This document shows positions 1 through 12,022 of a DNA stretch of 64,000 bases, one piece after another. The translations under genes were made by a program, and so were the position numbers. Source of the DNA: Diprion similis (lineage: Eukaryota; Arthropoda; Insecta; Hymenoptera; Diprionidae); NCBI RefSeq assembly GCF_021155765.1, contig NC_060107.1:12138501-12202500 (forward strand), in the 5' to 3' direction. The notes beneath the pieces are model-generated. The model saw only the letters and a list, made by a program, of their open reading frames with translations. It did not search any database and was not told the DNA's origin. Position 1 is the stretch's first letter. Each line of letters starts with the position of its first letter.

Positions 1-2090
1 ATAAGCCGGTCCAAAACAGCCGTTGGCTGTCTATCCGAACCGTCGGAGGTTTTCTTCGAAGCATAATACTCGTCCTTCTTTTGGTTGACAAGCTGGAAAT
101 TTGTTTTCGATAAGAATGTCAACTGGAAAGATACGATTGGTGAAATTCATGAGGTACTTACAGTTTCTGCAAACTTTCGCAGTACGCTTATCGAGCTAGC
201 GAATTGTCGCCCGGGGATGGTGCAAGCATAAATCCAGTCCGGATGCAGCCAGATCTTCAGGGTTCTGTCGTGAGCTAGAGCAATCGCTCTGCAACACGGA
301 TTCTGAATATTAGGATAAAGATTGTTGCGAACGACCAGCAATGCGTCTGAAGAGTAAAGCTACCCTAATGTGATGCACCGAGTTCATTGCAAGTACACGA
401 AACTAATACATATTTTAAACTCCAACAGTTTTTGTATGGAACATTTCTTTTATACGGCAACTCTCTAGCGAGGTGAACAGGATGAAGAATATTTTTGACT
501 GCAAAGCAGTTTTAAAAAAAATCGGCAAATCGTATTAAGGTAACTTTACTTGTGAATGAAAATACGGAATCAATGCACCTTGAGCAGCATTCTATAAGGC
601 CCTTGTACCCATCATTTTGAGCAGTACCAGGAGTTCCCATCACGGTTTCTGGAACAAACGCAATGATATTCGGCGCAATTCTTTTGCCCTCCGGTTATTC
701 CACTGTTTTCAACTCACCCAAGATCATGTCCAAGGTGCAGTCGTCCATGTAGTGTATTATGTCGAACTCCCCCTTGCCGACCTTATCCTCCAGACACCCG
801 ACGCAACGGCGGCTCTGCCGGTCAAAGCACTCAATATACTTGTTCAACTCCTTCCCGCTAACCATGGGCATGATCACCTTGCGTTGGGCTCTGTGCGTGG
901 CACCTAACAGACAGAATCAGCGCATTGTGCGTATTGAAGGACAATCAAATAACGCAAGCGAGATCATTGTCACCGTCATCCATACCAGAATCTGTAACCA
1001 GGCCGTGACCCAAGTAAGACGCCAGAAAACGATACTCGTACGGCTTGTGCGACGCAACGCTGCTGTTCAAGACTACCTGGAACATCAAGTGAGCAGCTCA
1101 GGAAAGATCTTGTGCATCCCGTGAGTCACTACTCAATTTGTTCGGTCAGCAATGCCCGATAACTTTGAGGAGTGCGCCGGTGCTTACTTCGAAATCTCGA
1201 GGATTCTTTATCACCACGAAAAGCTTCGGTCCCATCCAGACGCGAAAGGGTTTGTCGTACGGTTGACTGTATTCCATTACCCGGTTCATTAATTCTGTGG
1301 ATGAGATAGTGAATCAGTATGTCGGTTCTTTGATGAATTGTTTTTCGTATTTGTATGGTTATTACCGTCAGGGTCCCCGGCAAAGAACAATGCGTTTCCT
1401 ATTATCGGAAGAGCCCGAGGTCCTTTCATTCGCGAGGCACTTTTTAAGAACTGCCATTCTCTGTGACACCACTCTCGTAGTCCATCCGCTAGTATCCATA
1501 TGGCAGCCAAAAGTCCAATTAGTAGTATCAAAGTACCTTAAAGTGAAAACACATTTGGATTAGAAATAATGATGAGGGGTTATACGAAACGTATTCCAAT
1601 AAATTTGAAAATTTTCAGACACATTGTAGCAACGTGACCATACAAGGTCTTGATTTTTGCACACACACTTGCGCAATATTTCTGTAATGTTGAATACACA
1701 GTTTAATGCAATATGCAATAACCTCACTTTACAACATTACTGCAATGTATCTGTAATATGTCAAACACAATAAGAAAATTGACAGAATGGTGCAATATTT
1801 CTGTATTGTTTTGAGTGCACAATTCTAACTGCAATGTTGCTGCAACATTTTCGCAACATTGCAGCAGTAATATCAATACGTGAGTATTGTAGTAATGTTT
1901 CTGCAACATTACAGATCATGTAGGGTAACGGTGTGAATAACGTTTTGAATGTAAGATATTTAAAGAAAACTGTTTTTTTTTTTTACCACCATCAACTTTC
2001 GAGATACATATTGATCCTAATTCATATCTACAGACTAAACTCACCCCACAACCCTGATAGCGAGTCCATCAGGTCCAATCTAAACCACAT
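1..2090 (-). CDS. CYP4-like cytochrome P450, copy 1 (3' part outside window)
   Basis: Heme-thiolate monooxygenase of the CYP4 type, expected in the ER membrane. Coding exons read on the minus strand: 2045-2090, 1366-1536, 1188-1294, 986-1076, 718-903, 579-648, 162-288 and 1-92 (cut by the window edge). The first exon starts MWFRLDLMDSL. The second gives a hydrophobic anchor (ILLIGLLAAIWIL) and a proline-rich hinge, GPRALPIIGNAL. Exon lengths 46, 171, 107, 91, 186, 70 and 127 are identical to those of copies 2 and 3, which fixes the splice choices. The C-helix reads THRAQRK where CYP4 enzymes normally have WxxHRK. The helix I, ExxR and heme-cysteine exons lie beyond position 1, so intactness of the whole gene cannot be judged. 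All junctions seen are GT-AG and no stop interrupts the frame. The subfamily cannot be assigned from sequence alone. Confidence 0.93.
1620..1925. repeat. Degenerate TGCAATATT-type minisatellite
   Basis: Intron 1 of P450 copy 1 contains many loose copies of a unit like TGCAATATTTCTGTAATGTT in both orientations. The same sequence style appears at 14150-14220, 26030-26420 and 27735-28010, so this is probably the interior of a dispersed non-autonomous element and not a locus-specific repeat. Confidence 0.6.
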
Positions 2091-2267
2091 CCTCAAAGAG
2101 AGTATAAGTCTCTACTATAAATTGTAGGACTGCATTCGGCAGTTGGTGATTTTACAATATATCAAGCTTTTGCTTTCGTATGGCGCACTATCAAATTGAA
2201 GTTTACTGCACGAGCGTTCGTTTAAAACTGTAGAGCTGGTAATACTCCGTGTGCGTGTTCGATGTAC

Positions 2268-2277
2268 TTGTATTTAT
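2268..2277 (-). promoter_or_regulatory. TATA-type element upstream of P450 copy 1
   Basis: The minus strand reads ATAAATACAA about 180 bp before the ATG of copy 1. The same ATAAATACA core precedes copies 2 and 3, in each case followed further upstream by a short C-rich stretch as read on the plus strand. Conservation among paralogues supports a core promoter. The transcription start itself is not visible. Confidence 0.45.
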
Positions 2278-3271
2278 TGGCATTTTTTACCTTCCCTTTC
2301 CCCCCTGAAATTGTGTATTTTTCAGCGCTATTTCGAGTACAGAGATTTAATCAGACAAACTTCATAATGCTAATATCAACTACTCGAATGAGCTGCAATC
2401 AATCAACAACATGTCTAGCCATTGGCGTCATTCGGCAACAGTGCTATCGCGGTCTAAGCCAAATATCATCATAATTTATTCGACGATGAATGATTATGGA
2501 GGGACCTTCCAAAAACATATTTGCATCGTTAGGTATTTCGATTTAATTATAATCGGGCGGAGTGTCGGTGTCAAGGTGCACGAAACGTTCATTTCGAATT
2601 TGGTAGCAATCATTTCATCTTTCTAATTCTCACCCTTCAACCCTGTAGTGTCATTTGACTCGCCTCATGACCGTGAATTTAAAACCTTGAATTCAACGTT
2701 GTCAGAAAAATGGAACTACTGATCTCAGTGTATGGAAAATTAACGTTTTGAGCCAATCGCTGACCAATTGATGGCATACTGTAGACAATAGTACGGTAAT
2801 CAAACTTGGAAACTGAGATATTATTTATCAGCTGCCTTCGTAACGCCTGTGAATTAATGAAGGTTGGCGCTTTTGTCGATTTTCTGCTGAGTTTTGAACA
2901 GCATAGCGACCATTTTCGTAAGTGGATACGACGTCAACTTCAGGCTCATCTTCATAGTCGTTGCTCAATTGAACTGAGTCGTAGCAAGACTAGTTTCTCT
3001 ACAGTTATGTTCCGATCGATTCTTGGACGATCAATTTAATTCAATTGCTTGCAACAAGTTTAATAATTGAGTGCTATAATCTCAATCTTAAATTTCTTCA
3101 TCTTGGCCATCAAGGTCAAAGTGTTGGCATGAAATAAAAAGAATGGCTAACGGTTCCCAGGCTCACGCGCCACAAACTCAGCACATGGTAAAATCTAGCG
3201 CTGTAAAGGAACGACTGATGCACTTGATTACTTTACGATATTTGTGGACACTTTGGCCAGGGTACGAGTGT

Positions 3272-3285
3272 CAACTAGGTGGCAA
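3272..3285 (+). promoter_or_regulatory. CTCF-like motif (imperfect)
   Basis: CAACTAGGTGGCAA differs at two positions from the common CTCF core CCACTAGGTGGCAG. It is a single motif match, so chance occurrence is quite possible. Confidence 0.25.
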
Positions 3286-3468
3286 CACCATCTAGAACGA
3301 TCATCTTCTTTGAATTTGAACCTTTATAGAACTCATTATATCGCATTGGTTAATATACACTAACATTTGTAATCGCAAAATTTTGAGTAGTTTAAACAGT
3401 AAATAGACGCAGACAAAAACTTCATTAAAAATTGTGCTTCAACTTTTCTTGAAATCACCCCCCACCCA

Positions 3469-3492
3469 CCCCCCCCCCCCCCCCCCCCCCCC
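3469..3492 (+). repeat. Poly-C run of 24
   Basis: An uninterrupted run of 24 C preceded by short CCCA units. Length in the assembly may be unreliable, because homopolymers of this size are hard to sequence. Confidence 0.9.
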
Positions 3493-4769
3493 TCTTAACA
3501 TGTGGCAGTTAGAACTGTCAGCATTTCAGTCTTCATTACGTATTCACTTTCATGCAAATTATCAGCGTGAATCATCCATCAACTTCAGTAACCTGCAGTG
3601 TTTACAGTAACATTATGCTGCTATTGCTTTTGATAGACGTATTGCATAATATTGATTCCAGAAAAATACACTCTATTAGCAAGGACAATTCTTCTTTTCT
3701 CCGTAAGCACGAAACTGTAATGATCTAATCTGAAAACTGTCGCCAAGTCGATTATTAGAGTTACTTGCAAAGTGTAAAAATCAATGAATTTATGAAACTG
3801 GCATACATGCGACAAATTTCAAATCGAATTCACAAAATGTGATGATAAAAAAAAGAGATGGTGGTAATTATAAAAGTTTCCAAGCGGAACAGAACATCAA
3901 ACTTGGACACGAAATTTTTTTTCATCTTTGAAACTCGGGTTATCCAAGGTCGTGTCATTATTTCTCTACCCACGTCATTCTAGGAAATCTGACGTCCTTA
4001 CAAAGCCCTCAGTTTATTTATTAGGCTTGGCATTTCTAAGAATCTTCAATTATTTATAAGAGCGTCAACGATGCGTAAACGGAAGATCAATTTCAAAGCT
4101 CGCGTCGCGATTTTTTACTTTGGAGTAAGCTGCACAAATCAGTTTTTGATAATTGTATTTTAAAAATCTGCTTCATAAAATTGGAAATTAACCGATTCGA
4201 GGTGGAAAATCTTACAAAGGAATTAGATATAGTAACGATCATATTTTACGTAGAAACTGGAACGTCGTTTATTGTCATTCGAAGACAAAGCATGTTGCTG
4301 TATAATCCGGTAGAAAAGTACACGAATTTCACCGACTTCTGTTCAGTAAAAACTTATCTGCAACGGCCAATTTTTCTGCAAGTAAACTGCCTGTCCTGGA
4401 ACACGATGTTAAGGTTTTCGAATAAGATTACGTCCCGTTTGGACGCTAAAATTGATTAAAAATTGAAAATGTGCCATTCTGACATTATTTCTTTCACTAT
4501 GGGCTTTCGGCCTGGAAGTATTGAATGAACGGTATGCGTCATTCTGTCCTTTGTAAAATAGGTCTGACAAAAAAACGATACATGGCAAAAACCTGAAGGA
4601 ACCAAGAGCTTTCTTTACTGTATGTAAGTCAATGCATTATCAACAAATTGTTCGTTGGTGACCGAGTCATATCGACACACGTTCAGCCACTATCTCGCGA
4701 GGCTGTCCCAACCCTAGCTTTTCCAAAGGGAAACCATCGGTACATCCTGGATGGCCAGCCTCGGAGACC

Positions 4770-5000
4770 CCTCGGCAACGCGATAATCTAAAGCCCTCAT
4801 CAATGCTTAGATTCTCGTTGCCCAAACGCTCTCACCGAACCGACTCGGGCGTCGCTCCGAAAACAAATGAAACTCGCTCGGACTCAAGCGATCGGGATTC
4901 GCGTAGATCCCGCCCTCTGGTGGCCGATCGGTACATCCGAGGTGCGACATCTCAACCGTCACAACCACAGTACTGCTGCTGCCTAATTTTGGCAATCGCA
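4770..5000 (+). repeat. Dispersed repeat, copy 1, carrying a CTCF-type motif
   Basis: This segment is clearly similar to the reverse complement of 33438-33748, running from GGCAACGCGATAATC through TTGCCCAAACGCTC to TAATTTTGGCAATCG. It has no long open frame and no visible terminal repeats. At 4910-4923 it holds CCGCCCTCTGGTGG, the reverse complement of a canonical CTCF core. Copy 2 has about 70 bp absent here. Confidence 0.75.
4910..4923 (-). promoter_or_regulatory. CTCF-type core motif
   Basis: The minus strand reads CCACCAGAGGGCGG, which fits the CTCF core CCASYAGRKGGC. The identical 14-mer is present in the other copy of this repeat at 33523-33536 on the opposite strand, although flanking bases have diverged. 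Binding is inferred from the motif only. Confidence 0.45.
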
Positions 5001-5170
5001 CGAATTCGAAAGCCGCTCACCCCCAACCCATCGGATACGTAGAGAAAGGGGAGAGGCTTCGTTTCATCCTACTCGCCGCATCCAAAGAGGAGAAAGGCAT
5101 TCCTCCAGCCCTCTTCGGCACCCAAGGTCAGCCATGTGCTTCACCGTCCCTTCCTCAACTCTCGCACTCA

Positions 5171-5202
5171 AACACAAACACACACACACTCACACTTACA
5201 CA
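5171..5202 (+). repeat. CA-rich microsatellite
   Basis: A short imperfect run of ACACA units, interrupted by CTCA and CTTA. Confidence 0.7.
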
Positions 5203-6197
5203 GGCATTCAGATTAAGTTAGAAAAAGAAACGCTACCGGTCGGGGCGTGACCGATCGCCATGCGGGGCGCTACCTTTATCACTTAGTTTTATGCTCTTTT
5301 CGTTGTCAGAATACATTCAACAAGTTTTGCCTCCTGAAACTCGCGATTCTCTTCGAACCCCGTATCTCGTCCGCTCTCTCCCATCCCCCATTCTGTGCGA
5401 GCTCACATCCCGTCACAATACTTCACAATACACTGGGAGTTTTGCCAATATATCCCGGCATAACTCAGGGCTGTAAAAATATCCAAAATTGTTTGGTTTT
5501 TAGATGGACTGAAGGTCGGTAACCTCTGAGAAGTGATTCTGTTGACGAATATGTTTGGGACGTTTTTCATGTTACAGCGTTGGGCTCCGTTAGCATGTTC
5601 GTCAAATTTGTGCGTGTGGGGGGGGGGGCATGCCCGAAGTCCCGGCCGGGCTTTGATTCGCGCTGTTTACGTCAGCAAACGGCGGCGCTGAACCTTCGGC
5701 TCTCGCTGTTGCGTTTACTTACCCAGCGACACTACCATCATTTCACCCGTACGGGAATGTCCATGGAATTCCGCTGTCGAATCTTCGTTGGCTTCATCTT
5801 CAGCGAGCTTAAAGACCATGTCGACGAGCTCTAAAGCCCGCCGCACATGACGCTTGTTTTTTCAGAACAGTGTTTCAATTGAATAAAGGCATTACTAATC
5901 TTTGGGACTGCATATGCATCGGAGTCATCTACAGAGCCAGTCCAGCAACACGCACTGTGTGAAGCCAACATGACACAGCAGCCAGCACGGCGGCCAGCAA
6001 AACAGCCCGCTTGGAACCCAGCAACGAATCAAGCAGGTAATCTAGCATTGAAACAAGCGTCGTAGCCTAAATCGGAGAGTTCGCATTGCATTGCTCCATG
6101 GGTTTCCTTTCTATCGTGATGCGCTTGCGCTCCGCTCCGACTTCGAGACGACGCTTTTGGCTCGCCCTGGCTACCTTACACCAAATCACTTTAACGT

Positions 6198-6460
6198 GGT
6201 CAATTATTTGTTATTCCAACGAATGTCTTCCCATCTATTGCACGCACGCAGAAATTAATGACCATGATACCGGATTGAAATGCAATTGCAAGTTAAAAAG
6301 TTTAAGAAAGTTCGAACGTTAATCCATTCACGGGAGTAAAATTATCATAACATTCCTGTATTTTTACCGGCTCTTCATTCATAGCGATGACCTTGGATCG
6401 TCTGACCCTAATAGGTATCGGCGTTTCAAGTAGATGAAAATCGAATGGATCAACTATCGA
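6198..6460 (+). repeat. Duplicated block downstream of P450 copy 2
   Basis: About 263 bp closely matches 12427-12690, both starting GGTCAATTATTTGTTATTCC and both including CTAATAGGTATCGGCGTTT. Each lies 3' of a P450 gene in the same orientation, 0.43 kb from the stop of copy 2 and 0.86 kb from the stop of copy 3. This fits spread by the tandem duplication of the cluster. No coding potential is convincing. Confidence 0.85.
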
Positions 6461-6881
6461 CAACTGACACTATTTCAATTGTGTTATTATTTTACTATTT
6501 CAATGATTTTTTGCTTCACTGTACGACCTATGTGTCTTAAATAGTTTTATTCAAATTTGAATACTTATCAGCGTAATTAGTGTTTAAGCATGCAGCCACG
6601 GGTCTGAAGAAAAGTTTCATCTGCAATCACCATGAAGTATCGTTGTACGAACATGCATATGGTTATGTCAAATAGCATTTTATACGCACTGTGTGACGAA
6701 GGAAAATTTTTTATACTCTCCTCAAAGACGAGGAAAATAACTTATAATTAATCAACGTAACAGGTTTGTATGAAAATGAGGGGTTTTGAAATGTAGAATT
6801 TTTATTGTATCGATCCAGATACGTTTAGTTCTTTACTTTAGTTCAATATTTTCAATTATTTCATACATGAGTTATTTTCTG

Positions 6882-6887
6882 TTTATT
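6882..6887 (-). terminator. Candidate poly(A) signal of P450 copy 2
   Basis: The minus strand reads TGAATAAAC, so the AATAAA hexamer begins on the last base of the stop codon. If used, the 3' UTR would be only some 15-30 nt. No better hexamer was checked further downstream. Confidence 0.35.
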
Positions 6888-9800
6888 CATGAAACTCTCG
6901 TGATTGAGATGTTGTACCCATCTACAGAGCGAATGGACACGCCAGCCTTTAGTCGTAGCGTTTTCAAAGATCCTTTGCAACTAATTCGGTATTTTTGAAC
7001 GATTCTAGCGACCAACGTTTTTATCACGATGGTGGCGTATTGTCGACCTAAAAATTTGACAAAACAAATCGATTATTTCACGTTTTGCACATTGTGCGGA
7101 AAATACAATCAATTAGATATCTGATTGATTGCAAGAAATTATTTATAACGCAGTTTAGAAGTTCTGCGAGATTCTTGAGCGTCAACAACTAATCGGATTA
7201 GTGTGTGCAACTTCACATGATCTGTGTAACGGAAATCGGTGAAACCCACCGATGCAGCCTCGAATGCCTCCACTGAATGGAACATAGGCGTAGGGATGTC
7301 TGTGGAGTGAATTCTCGGGCGTAAATCTCTCAGGATTGAACTTTTCCGGATCCGTCCAGTACTTCGGATTACGATGAGTCTCGTAGATTATCAAAGCGAC
7401 GGTGCATCCCTCCGGGGCGGAGCATGTTTCTAAAATCAAAATAATTATTCCAAATAATTTATAGTGTAGTGAAAACATTAACTGAATAAATACATGTCAA
7501 AATCAAAAAAACAAACTTCACTTAATCAAGTGGAATTGGATTCCAGAAGCGTCTCTACAATTTGATAAAAAAATATGATCAACAACGCAGATTCAAGTTG
7601 CAAAAATTTGCTTACTAGTTACTTGAAAAGTCACGTTAATGATCCTTTCTTTTCAGTTTAATTGTGACGGGTACCTTTCATTTGTTCCAATTTAAACTCT
7701 ACCGATTGTGTGGCTTTTTAGACAATCGAAATCATTTTTTTATACAGCATAAATTAATTGATGACAACCCATCATCAATTTCAAGTACAATGTTGTGTTG
7801 ATCAGATGTGACGGACTGAGAATGCGATGAAAATATCACGTCGAGTGATTTTCAAAAAAATTTTGTTACAATTGGACCAACGAAGCGTTTTTGCCACCGA
7901 CAAAAATGACGTATTAACGTAATTACTTCGAAATCATTGATAACTGGGTATAGTAACACAAATTCATGGAGTACAAAATGTTTGCTACACTAAGAAGACA
8001 TTATTCTAGTTAAATTGAACTTGATTAAATTTGGTCATTGATCTGAACCTTTCATTGAAGAATTTCTTTATCGATATTCTGTGTTCAAACCGAATGCCAT
8101 GTACATCCCGGAACTTTGGACTCACCAAAGTCCAAGTCTGCTGTAAGTTTGCGCAATATTACCGGCCCAACAGGGAACAGACGGATAGTTTCCTTCATCA
8201 CCATTTCCAAGTACTTTAACCTTGAGATTTTTTCCATCGTGATATCCTCCTCTCCGATAATTTGACTCACCTCAGCCCTCACCTTCTCCTGGCAAAGTAA
8301 ACTAAGGTTATCGTAACTGAGTTTTGAAGCGATTCATTTTATCACAAAAAATTTGCTGACCTGAACATCCGGATGCATTCCTAACATCAGAAAAAGAAAC
8401 GAACTCGTGAGAGCTGTTGGATCTTGAGCCTGAAATCATTACACGTTCATCTTAAACATGAGACTACAGATGGATTTGTTTGGTGTACACATCCGGAAAT
8501 CTATTTACCGGTATCCAGATATTCGATATCGCCTCTCTAAGCTGAATGCTGTTGAGGGTTGGCTTTGTTTGTTCGTTGTGACTAACCAGTCGGTCTAGAA
8601 CCGCTGTCTGCGAGCTCTTGAAACAGTCAGAACTTTCATTCAGCGCGTAATATTCCTTCTTCTTTTGGGCAACGAGCTGAAAATTTCTTCGGTTGGGTTA
8701 TTTGACAAACGACGCATTCATCGAATACTTACATCTCCCGCGAATTTCCGCAAGACGCTCATCGCACTGGCGAATTGCCGACCAGATTCCGTGCAAGCGT
8801 AGACCCAGTCAGGATATAGCCAGACCTTCATCGACCTCTCATGAGCCAGCGTAATGGCTCTGGAGAATAAAATTTAGGTAACGTACTCAGCACGCAATAT
8901 TACAAATATAGTGCATCAGCGTTGCTTTGTAAAGTTTGAAATAATTCAAAGTCATTCCAACAATCTAAGTTTACGGATTTTGTCCCGTTTCATTGGGTAA
9001 TGCTTCTTTAATGTTGAATGCCCAGTTTAAACACGTAGAATGCAATCATATGGCCTTGCAAACAAGCACTGAAAATTCGTAATAAAAAATGTCAGATCCA
9101 TCTCACCTTGTGGAACAGTGAATCAAGCCCTTATAGCCATCGCGCTGAGCAGTACCAGCAGTTCCCATAATGGTTTCTGTAAGAAAGTGGTTTCATGCTA
9201 GAGGCCATGGGAGCTAGTAATGGCAATTACTGTTGCGTGAAATTTTCAAGTACAATTATAATCAGCCTACCCAAAACCATGTCCAAAGTGCAATCGTCCA
9301 TGTAGTGCATCACGTCGAACTCTCCTTTGTCGACTTTGCTCTCCAAGCACTCGACACATCGTCGACTATGGCGGTCGAAACACTCGATGAACGTGTTCAA
9401 CGGCTTGCCATTTACCATGGGCAGGATCGTTTTACGATGCGCTCTGTGAATGGAACCTGGTCAACAAACCGATTTGAGAAAATTCGCCGAAAGTAACATG
9501 GCAGTCATATCGCGGTTTGTGAATATAGTTAGACTCACCAGATTGAGTGACCAACCCGTGACCCAAATAAGACTCCAGAAATCGGTATTCATACGGTTTG
9601 TAAGATGCCACGTTGCTGTTGAGAACTAACTAAATCAACAATATTGCATGCTCTCTTTTGGTCACAACCTTACTTGATGGTACTCACTTCAATGTCTCGA
9701 GGATTTTGTATACCAATGAACAGTTTTGGTCCCATCCAAAGACGAAAAGGGTTATCGTAAGGTTGACAGACTTTGATTAACCTGTTCAACAACTCTAAGG

Positions 9801-10378
9801 GCATCAAAATATTCATCGTTTGATTTTCAAGAACATTCAAGAGTCCGAAATTCCTTATTATTAAAAAGCCAAAATTGTCATCAAGAAAGAAAAGTAATCG
9901 ATCTCGATGTAATTTACTGTTCTCGTGAGTCTCAGCGGTCAGAAAAATAAATACTTAACCACAAACAGAACATAGTTTCAACAACGAGAAAAAAATAACT
10001 CTTCTGTAAAAATCCTTAAGCCACACGTTTTTCTCGATAAGAGTTATTACCGTTGCCATGGCATGCAAAGACGAGTGCGTTTCCTATCAACGGAAGAGCT
10101 GGAGGTCCGGGTAACTTAGCGGCACTTTCCAAAAATTTCCACTCCATGCGGCACCATTTTCGAAGTCCACCCCCCAACAGCCATGCGAAAATCATAACTC
10201 CAACAGTGGGAACCAAAAGACCTGACGTGAGTGTAAAAAACACATACACAAATTCGCATATGACAAACGTACGATCACATTATATACTTTTATAATACGG
10301 GTGCTGGTAGCTAATGTTAAATTAGAACTCACCCCACTGTTCCAAAAAAGAGTTCATCAGCTCAATTTTGAACCACAT
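6887..10378 (-). CDS. CYP4-like cytochrome P450, copy 2 (complete, 512 aa)
   Basis: Complete 12-exon P450. Exons: 10333-10378, 10051-10221, 9688-9794, 9539-9629, 9271-9456, 9107-9176, 8733-8859, 8509-8676, 8361-8429, 8126-8288, 7250-7429 and 6887-7047, all GT-AG, total 1539 nt. Seen in order: N-terminal anchor, LPGPPALPLIGNAL hinge, C-helix IHRAHRK, helix I IPAQDPTA, K-helix KETIRLFP (ExxR), NPERF, heme loop FSGGIRGCIG with its cysteine. It keeps the residues needed for folding and heme ligation, but has Pro where the oxygen-activating Thr sits in helix I and His for the C-helix Trp. The stop codon overlaps an AATAAA signal. Length is usual for CYP4. Substrate unknown. The cluster setting suggests a lineage-specific expansion for hydrophobic or xenobiotic substrates, which is inference. 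Confidence 0.95.
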
Positions 10379-10520
10379 TCTCCAACTGGTATAATATATC
10401 GAACACACGTCACGTGGATTGCTGATGAAACACTCGGTTTGTTAAATGTCTGACAGTACTTGTAGATCACCTTCACTGCGTGGTCGTTTCTCCGGAACTC
10501 GGTCCGACCGTCCGGTGTGC

Positions 10521-10530
10521 CTGTATTTAT
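10521..10530 (-). promoter_or_regulatory. TATA-type element of P450 copy 2
   Basis: The minus strand reads ATAAATACAG, 143-152 bp before the ATG. The identical 10-mer stands at the same spacing (146-155 bp) before copy 3. On the plus strand it is followed by a C-rich ACCCCTCC stretch that also recurs near 12294. Confidence 0.55.
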
Positions 10531-11667
10531 TGAAATTTGGTTACCCCTCCTGAAGCTGCGCAGCTGTGTCACGGTTACGTTATATGTTTACATTAGAAGT
10601 TTGATAAGTTGCTGCCTTGGTGCTGCAGCGAAAGCATGAAGTAGATTTTTGTGACACAAAGCTTTTACAACGCCTTATTAGCTCGGCGACTGCCAAGGTG
10701 GCCGACTTTCGAAATCACCGATCAGTGTTTTGAAAGAACCTTTGGAGGTCGATTGCAGATTTAGTACTCGAATTAGTGTTGAGGATAATCTAATCCGTTA
10801 TGAAATAAGAGAATCGCTGAATCGACGTAACGTCAATTGTGCACTGCTACAAAGTTAATTAACTCTGTGCGTGACTCGTGATTTTCCTTGTGCTAAGTAC
10901 TAATGTTCGCTAATTATGTCGATTTGTAAGACTTCAGTTGTTGAGCATCTAAAAACGGTTAAGCAAACTTGCTGTTGGTGAATAATTGTCGTGTGAATTT
11001 CAGCAGTAAGTGGAAATTACACGACAGTCAATTTGAAGTGTTTAGCCTAATCCGAAGTTTCTTGAACAATAACTTTGACGGTCCACATAAATGAATTAAT
11101 AAATAAATGCAGAAATCAATTTTTCAAGTGAAACTTCTTCAGCGGGCAACTACAGAATATTGTGAAACGCTCTGTTACGGATCGCGTTGATATGAAACCC
11201 CCAAGCGACCCCCATCTCTAGTCTTTCCTTTGTACGAATCTTCGTACCCTAATCCTTTGTGACCGAATACAAAAAGTTATTTAATATTTCAAATAAGAAA
11301 TGGAAATTGCTAGTTTTTCCTGCCCTCCTTTGTCCCACTCTCTTCCTGTCTTTCTCAATATCTCAGCCTCTTTGTTTGAAGATAAGCTGTTCAAAAAACC
11401 ATTTTTTGACAGTTGACGACATACACGTTCTTATACAATAAATTTTTTCTCAAGATTCCTATGAGATTCTTTCGAACGATATAGTTGTGCAATTAATGAT
11501 TATAAACAAAACGTAATAATATTGAGATTGAGTCGGAGTGGGGGAAGTGCGCGAGCGAGAAACTAGGGTGGCATTCTTGTTGAGAGGTTGTACTGTAAAT
11601 TGACAAAAATAGGTAGGATAACAATTTTTTCTCACCAGTCCTAATACTGACGTGAAGTTAATTCAAA

Positions 11668-12022
11668 AACTTTGACGAGCCTAATCACTGACGCGTTCGA
11701 CTCTGATCCGTGACTACTGCCAGGCTTATTAATGACAAGTGAATATTATCGCGGTTTTTTATATGTGATCTTTGATCACTAAATGACCCATCTTGATCCG
11801 TATTCTCAAATTGAATTATTGGCCACAATTAATGGGCTGCTGTAATAAAATTTAGGCTCATCAATCAAATGTGTAAATCCTTCCAGTTGATTGAACTGTT
11901 GAAGAAACTCTGTTGAAAAACGTTCAGGAAAAGACGATGATATTGAACCGTCAAGAAGACAGAGACAGACTCAACTCATCCTGAAAACCAAAGTATATCG
12001 AGTGATCGTATCAATTTTTAAT
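11668..12022 (+). repeat. Direct repeat block, first copy
   Basis: It starts AACTTTGACGAGC and aligns over its length with 12692-13055, about 1.02 kb further on, in the same orientation. Shared landmarks are CCATCTTGATCC and GATGGGCTGCTGTAAT (first-copy form AATGGGCTGCTGTAAT). Divergence is moderate with small indels. No coding function is seen. Confidence 0.8.

Larger units (their letters stand above)
2091..6886. other. Intergenic, no gene recognised
   Basis: This lies between the 5' end of P450 copy 1 and the 3' end of copy 2. Open frames here are short and have no recognisable domain. Contents seen are a 24-base C run, a CTCF-like site near 3272, a dispersed repeat copy at 4770-5000, a CA-rich stretch near 5171-5202, and a 263-bp block at 6198-6460 that recurs downstream of copy 3. 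Confidence 0.6.

Noticed and set aside
10222-10249. P450 copy 2 starting directly upstream of its second exon (near 10249)
   Set aside because: The codon there is GTG, and a conserved first exon with MWFKIEL exists at 10333-10378.
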